Shown here one piece after another: positions 58,331 to 64,000 of a DNA stretch of 64,000 nt. The stretch covers positions 123,919,838 to 123,983,837 of the forward strand of contig NC_082687.1 of assembly GCF_949987515.2 (NCBI RefSeq), read 5' to 3'. The notes beneath the pieces are model-generated. The model saw only the letters and a list, made by a program, of their open reading frames with translations. It searched no databases and was not told the DNA's origin. How positions within the stretch are numbered: position 1 is the stretch's first letter; every line of letters starts with the position of its first letter. This DNA is from Delphinus delphis (Eukaryota; Chordata; Mammalia; Artiodactyla; Delphinidae). The position numbers and the translations under genes are program-made.

Positions 58331-60935
58331 CCTCACCCCTGACTTCACGATATTTTTCTTTTGTTTAATCCCACCTTGCCTCTGTTTAATCATTTACCTC
58401 TTCTTTTATATCATTAACAATTTAAAAATCTTTAACGTATTATTTTCAGTCATTTTCCAATTGGGGTTTAATTCTTTCCAAAATGAGGCTTGGTGAAGAA
58501 AACATAGAAAGATGTCAAACATATCACTTTGATATTCATCTAGTTTTCCCATGTATTAACAAGCAAAGATAATATTTACCTACTTGTTTTCTTTCTCTAT
58601 ACATTTCACTTCAAATTCTTTTTCCAACTCCAATCTTGAGCAGTAAATGTAAGAGGTTATTTTTCTCCTAGGAATTGACCTCCTCAGTAAGAAGGTATCA
58701 AGCAGTGATGCTAGCACAATGGTTATATCACAGAGTTAGGGCTTGTTCACATAATTTGACAATCTCTTGTCATACATATTGAGATCTATTAACCAGCAAC
58801 TTTTTATTTACAGGCCTTGCTCAATACAGAAATAAAATGTTTAGATGTATGTTTCTAAAAGTAATAATGGGATGATTTGCATTTGTGTCAATAATGAATA
58901 CATTACCTGAGGGAAAGAGACAGGCAGTCTTTTTGATTTTGCTTTGTTGTTTTGCTTTTGTTTTATTGTTCACTTGGACTCCATTTTATTCATCTTTACT
59001 AAAGGAATTCAAATGCAAATTTTAAATTGCAGCTCTTTCTATTAAAAGCTGGCTTGACTCCATGCTTAGGTTAATAAAGAACTTGGGGTGATAAATACAC
59101 AAAAATTTAGAGTACTTGCTATGATGGGTTGGAGTTGATTATTTCATTTTACCCTTAAGACATATGAGGTGGGCACTGGTAAATGGTGGAACCAGGATTC
59201 AAACCAATGTTATGACTCCTGCTTCTCAAATTCACAGCATTTTCCCTCACCATTTAGGTAGTTCTCAAGGCAGGATGTAATTTGTTGTCCATATACTACT
59301 GGGGTAATACACTCATATAATTCTCTATTCTTTAGTAAAGCACTTCTAATAATAAATAATAGTAGGAAGAGAAGCGAAAACATGATAGATAAAAGCACAA
59401 TATAAATTGCCAAAGTTATTCATAGTTTAAGATTTAAATGATAAAATAGAGGGAAAATTTTGCTCTGCAGATGTTTTATAAGTTTTATAATTTCATTACT
59501 GCCTTATGCTAACAGGATGATTGCAAGGACTGTAGTTATCATTCAAAGGGTAAATGAACACATATGATAGGACTGAGTGTATATGGTGACAATTACAAAA
59601 CGTGTGTGTTGGATTGGGGTGTAGCTGAGGAGTTAGAAATAAGCAATCAAGGAACCAATGCATTATGTTGACAGTAATGGCAAGAGTTTGAAGCTTCAAA
59701 AGAACATATTTTGCCAGAACTTACAAATGCACATAAGCACTGATGTTTACCAATCAGCTGATTAAACAATAAGCACATGAAGACAAGTAATAGAGAAAGG
59801 GGAGCTCCCAAATTCTGACAAGGCTCTCAGACATAAAAGAAAAGTAAGTATTCCAGAAAACTAATTTCAAATTATATTTTAGTATTTTAGTTTTGATCCA
59901 CAATTTTGTTCTCAAGCATTGTATAGGAATTTTCAGTTCACCCACTATGGGATACAATTATGTTCAGCTAGATCACAGTGAAAAACAAATGAAAATGGCT
60001 GTTGGTATTTCACAGGCAAATTCAAGGTCCAAAGGGAGCCAGCTGTGTAACAGGAACATTATGTTCTCAAGAGAATGGAACTTCTACCGCATTTAGGTGT
60101 CCAAGTAGTGTGCATAACATTTAAATGAAAGAAGAAACCAGGTTTCTTTTTAAGGTTCAATGTTCAGGATATCCCATTTTTGCTGAAGATGTCAAGAATC
60201 CCTTCATGTCTTCAGAGTAGTTTCATATTATGTTTCATCGCTTACTAAAATGAGTCTTCAAAAGAAAAAATTATTTGTATAACAACACTTTATGTTAATC
60301 TTATGGCTTTTACAGCATCTTATCTTTCCCTTGTGAATGAGGCACATATGGGAAACTCAAATGCAAGTAATTATTTAAATAACATCATATACATACATTA
60401 TTCATTATTGTCTTAGCTATTATGCATAATATTTCTTCACTGATTACACTTCCTCTTGTCTTTTAGATTCACACATACCTAATTTCTAGCAAAGATGTTT
60501 TAACACATATGGCAATCTGTCTACTATAGTTAGGGTCTTTCCAGGCCTCCAGAGAAATTTTAATAATGGCATTTTAAAATTAAAATTTATGCCATAAGAT
60601 TCTGCAACATTTTTAGAAAAACAGGATATCTGTTGATGGATACTCTTCTAAAGTCTCAGTGAGGTAGTTTTGTGAATTCTAAAAAAGCCAATCAAAAGTC
60701 AGCTATAAATATAGTCTTGGAGCTGGTGAGTCAAGTGTGTGTGTGTGTGTGTTCTTAACTTATGAAAATTTAATGGAGAACTCTGGATGTACGCATTGAA
60801 GGCATTAACTCTGTTCTGGTTTGGTTTGGCCTTGCTAACTACCTCCCCATCTGCATTTCTTCAGTGAGCTCCCATGGGCTAACATCCTATACCTTCAGAC
60901 TTTTAAAAGCTGACAAAGCCTCTGCTGCCCACTAC
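58331..60935. other. No gene seen; a MIR trace and a short GT array
   Basis: An antisense MIR-like piece lies at about 59125-59250 ('tttcattttacccttaagacatatgaggtgggcactggtaaatggtggaaccaggattcaaacc'), and a GT dinucleotide run at about 60735-60752. The rest is apparently unique and non-coding. Confidence 0.5.
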
Positions 60936-60968
60936 AAAAAGAGAAAATATGTTCAGTTTGCTCTTCCT

Positions 60969-62915
60969 CTCTGGCATTCCTATACACTAACAATGAAAAA
61001 TCAGAAAAAGAAATTAAGGAAACAATCCCATTTACCAGTACAACAAAAAGAATAAAATACCTAGGAAAAAACCTACCTAAGGAGGTGAAGACTTGTACTC
61101 AGAAAACTAAAGAACACTGAAGAAAGAAATCAAAGATGACATAAACAGATGGAGAAATATACCATGTTCTTGGATTAGAAGAATCAATATTATAAAAATG
61201 ACTATACTACCCAAAGCAATCTACAGATTCAGTGCAATCCCTATCAAACTACCAATGGCATTCATCACAGATATGAACAAAAAAATTTACAATTTGTATG
61301 AAAACACAAAGACCCCAAATAGCCAAAGCAATCTTGAGAAAGAAAAATGGAGCTGGAGGAATCAGGTTCACCAAATTCAAACTATACTACAAAGCTACAG
61401 TAATCAAGACAGTATGGTACTGGCACAAAAAAACAGAAATATAGGTCAATGGTACAGGATAGAAATCCCAGAGGTAAACCCACACACATATAGTCACCTA
61501 ATTTATGACAAAGGAGGCAAGAACATACAATGGAGAAAAGACAGCCCCTGCAATAAGTGGTGCTGGGACAACTGGACAGCTACATGTAAAAGAATGAAAT
61601 TAGAACACTCCGTAACACCATACAGGAAAATAAACTCCAAATGAATTAAATACCTAAATGTAAGACCATACACTATAAAAGTCTTAGAGGAAAACGTAGG
61701 AAAAACACTCTTTGACATAAACCACAGCAAGATCTTTTTTGACCCACCTCCTAGAGTAATGAAAATAAAAACAAAAATAAACAAATGGGACCTAATTAAA
61801 CTTAAAAGCTTTTGTACAGCAAAGGAAACCATAAATAAGACAAAAAGACAACCCTCAGAATGGGAGAAAATAATTGCAAATGAAACAACTGACAAGGGAT
61901 TAATCTCCAAAATACACAAACAGCTGATGGAGCTCAATATCAAAAAAAATCCAACCCAATTAAAAAATGGGCAGAAGACCTAAGTAGACATTTCTCCAAA
62001 GAAGACATGAAAAGATGCTCAACATCTGTAATTATTAGAGAAATGCAAATCAAGACTACAATGAGGTATCACCTCACACCAGTCAGAATGGCCATCATCA
62101 AAAAATCTACAAACAATAAATGCTGGAAAGGGTGTGGAGAAAAGGGAACCCTCTTGCACTGCTGGTGGGAATGTAAATTGATACAACCACTATGGAGAAC
62201 AGTATGGATGTTCCTTAAAAAACTAAAAATAGAACTACCATACGACCCAGCAATCCCACTACTGGGCATATACCCTGAGAAAACCATAATTCAAAAAGAT
62301 TCATGTACCAAAATGTTCATTGTAGCTCTATTCACAATAGCCAGGATATGGAAGCAACCTAAGTGTCCATCAACAGGTGAATGGATAAAGAAGATGTGGC
62401 ACATATATACAATGGAATATTACTCAGCCATAAAAAGAAATGAAATTGAGTTATTTGTAGTGAGGTGGATGGACCTAGAGTCTGTCATACAGAGTGAAGT
62501 AAGTCAGAAAGAGAAAAGCAAATACCATAGGCTAATGCATATATATTGAATCTAAAAAAAAAATGGTACTGATGAAACTAGTGGCAGGGCAGGAATAAAG
62601 ACATAGATGTAGAGAATGGACTTGAGGTCATGGACAGGGCAGGGGGAAGCTAGGGCAAAGTGAGAGTGGCATCGACACATATACACTACCAAATGTAAAA
62701 TAGCTAGCTAGTGAGAAGTAGCAGCATAGCACAGGGAGATCAGCTCAGTGCTTTGTGACAACCTAGAGGGCTGGGATAGGGAGGGCGGGAGGGAGGCTCA
62801 CGAGGGAGGGGATATGGGGATATATGTATGCATATGGTTGATTCACTTTGTTGTACAACAGAAACTAACATAGCATTGTGAAGCAATTATACTCCAATAA
62901 AGATGTATTAAGAAA
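60969..62915 (+). mobile_element. 5'-truncated L1 insertion with long target-site duplication
   Basis: It starts abruptly inside ORF2 ('ggcattcctatacactaac') and runs through the 3' UTR to 'actccaataaagatgtatta' and a short A-rich tail. The flanks 60936-60968 and 62915-62948 are near-identical: both read aaaaagagaaaa, one variable base, atgttcagtttgctc, then a short pyrimidine stretch. This gives a target-site duplication of about 30 bp with two or three differences. Such flanks are the mark of L1 target-primed reverse transcription. It is the best-preserved L1 in the window. Confidence 0.93.
60975..62549 (+). pseudogene. L1 ORF2 C-terminal fragment
   Basis: Only the part of ORF2 after the reverse transcriptase core is present. 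Readable blocks include [17 protein letters not shown] (about 61550-61605), [20 protein letters not shown] (about 61800-61865) and a long final block, 62007-62549. This last block covers the cysteine-rich end of ORF2 ([19 protein letters not shown]) followed by [13 protein letters not shown], and closes with the normal stop at 62547-62549. Earlier blocks are broken by stops and frameshifts. A 146-codon minus-strand frame at 61503-61943 is antisense L1. The last 180 codons are open but are only a domain, not a working protein. Confidence 0.9.
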
Positions 62916-62948
62916 AAAAGAGAAAAGATGTTCAGTTTGCTCCTCCCT

Positions 62949-64000
62949 GCTGAAAAACTATGCAAAGACCAAGGACTGAACACATCCTCTTTTCATCTGA
63001 AGTTACATACTGGTTTACGTAGTTATAAAATGTAAAGCCCTCAAAAAATGCTTGGTGCATTACTGTTAAACATTTTGTCTATTATTAAAGTCACTGTACC
63101 TAGGTTAAAAAAGTCAATCCTTTGGGAATTAAACTGGTGAAGTTCTCCCCAATACACAACTGCATATTATCTCTACCACATGCTGTCTCTTCTCAGGGCT
63201 GGTAGAGTCCCAACAAATCCTCATGGTTGTTAACAGTGATACTTCATGGTAATATCGCGTTTCCCTCATCTCAACCTTCACCAGAAGGTGGTGAGGAGAA
63301 ATTTCTTTGCTGCTCTCCAGATTGTTCCAGGTATGCAAAGAGAAATTGGCTGCTATTTCCACAGGCCTATCCCAAAATTCATGACAATGTGTAGCAAAAG
63401 TGTCCTTTATATTACCGTATGAGTCCACCTATGAAATGTTCAAAAACAGGCAAAGGAAACCCATATTTTTTAGTGATGTATACATAGATATTAAACTATT
63501 TTTAAAATAAAATGAGTTTTTACAGGAGTCAGTATAAGAGCTGGGATCCTAAAGACTTTTGAGGCTCTTCTAAGTATTTTTAACTTGGGTAGTATTTAGG
63601 GAGGTATTTTCTCTATAATTTTTCTTTTAAGTATATATATATGTTCCATGAAGTCTTCAATTTCTATGTTACATTTCACAGTAAAAAAGTAATAATGTGG
63701 AAAAAAATATTACTTAATCACCACTTCTCTCTCAAATCCTACTTGCTAGAAAGATTAGACAATCTGTCTCCGTGGACCCATACTCTTTGTCCATGCTCCA
63801 ACCACAAAACTCTCACCTTACACTGTAATTCATTCTCTTTTCATTAGACTGTGAGCTTCTCCTAGGAAATATTCTATTTGGGCACCTTCCTAACTCAGCA
63901 GCCAAGGGCAGAGAATGGTATATTGTAGTTCCTAAACAATTGCATCCTGTTAAGTACATTAGTCGACCAAGAAATCATTCAGTTTAAAGGACACAGAGTG
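62949..64000. other. No gene seen
   Basis: Apparently unique sequence to the end of the window; short frames only (up to 99 codons on the minus strand at 63129-63428, without family resemblance). Confidence 0.5.

Noticed and set aside
61503..61943. 146-codon open frame on the minus strand
   Set aside because: Antisense of L1 ORF2, with the same sequence pattern as the minus frames at 34887-35444 and 48289-48670.

Overview
The window is mammalian, non-coding nuclear DNA, most probably from a cetacean. It is AT-rich, has no intact protein-coding gene, and is packed with interspersed repeats of many ages. The lineage call rests on four tRNA-derived SINEs of the CHR type ('cttccctggtggcacagtggtt...'). 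Three of them have the short form typical of whales and dolphins. The L1 3' ends are of cetartiodactyl type, and there is a mariner resembling the ruminant/cetartiodactyl mariner. I infer an intergenic region or a very long intron; the sequence does not say which.

Layout. 1-5.4 kb: MIR and other ancient repeats, with a small CpG-richer patch at about 2.5 kb that could be an orphan promoter. 5.4-6.7 kb: a mariner with terminal inverted repeats and a broken transposase. 7.9-8.9 kb: an ancient repeat containing a well-preserved 130-bp segment that occurs twice. 9-17 kb: ancient repeats, microsatellites, a polypurine tract and a doubled AP-1 motif. 17.2-21.3 kb: an L1 3'-UTR scrap, then two old L1 pieces with opposed orientations. 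22.1-22.7 kb: two CHR SINEs. 26.1-28.3 kb: an end-to-end Tigger1 (pogo-type) DNA transposon with decayed transposase on the minus strand.

29.8-31 kb: L1 3' ends on the minus strand. 32.8-33.2 kb: a 5'-truncated processed pseudogene of ATP5PD (mitochondrial ATP synthase subunit d). 34.3-35.7 kb: an L1 ORF2 fragment. 36.3-37.9 kb: probable LTR-type fossils. 40.8 kb: a CHR SINE with a perfect 13-bp target-site duplication. 42.4-49.1 kb: an old L1 5' part followed by a 5.5-kb L1 carrying ORF1 and ORF2 remnants. 52.1 kb: a fourth CHR SINE. 55.8-58.3 kb: DNA-transposon and other ancient fossils. 60.97-62.9 kb: a 5'-truncated L1 with a target-site duplication of about 30 bp.

Nothing here works as a pathway. 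The only protein-coding relics are transposon enzymes and the ATP5PD copy, all disabled by frameshifts and stops. I found no convincing new biological system. The items most worth checking are the 8-kb duplication, the CpG/NRF1/NF-kB-like patch, the tandem AP-1 site, and the structure of the L1 insertions. Family names for repeats come from recognising consensus phrases by eye, not from a database search.
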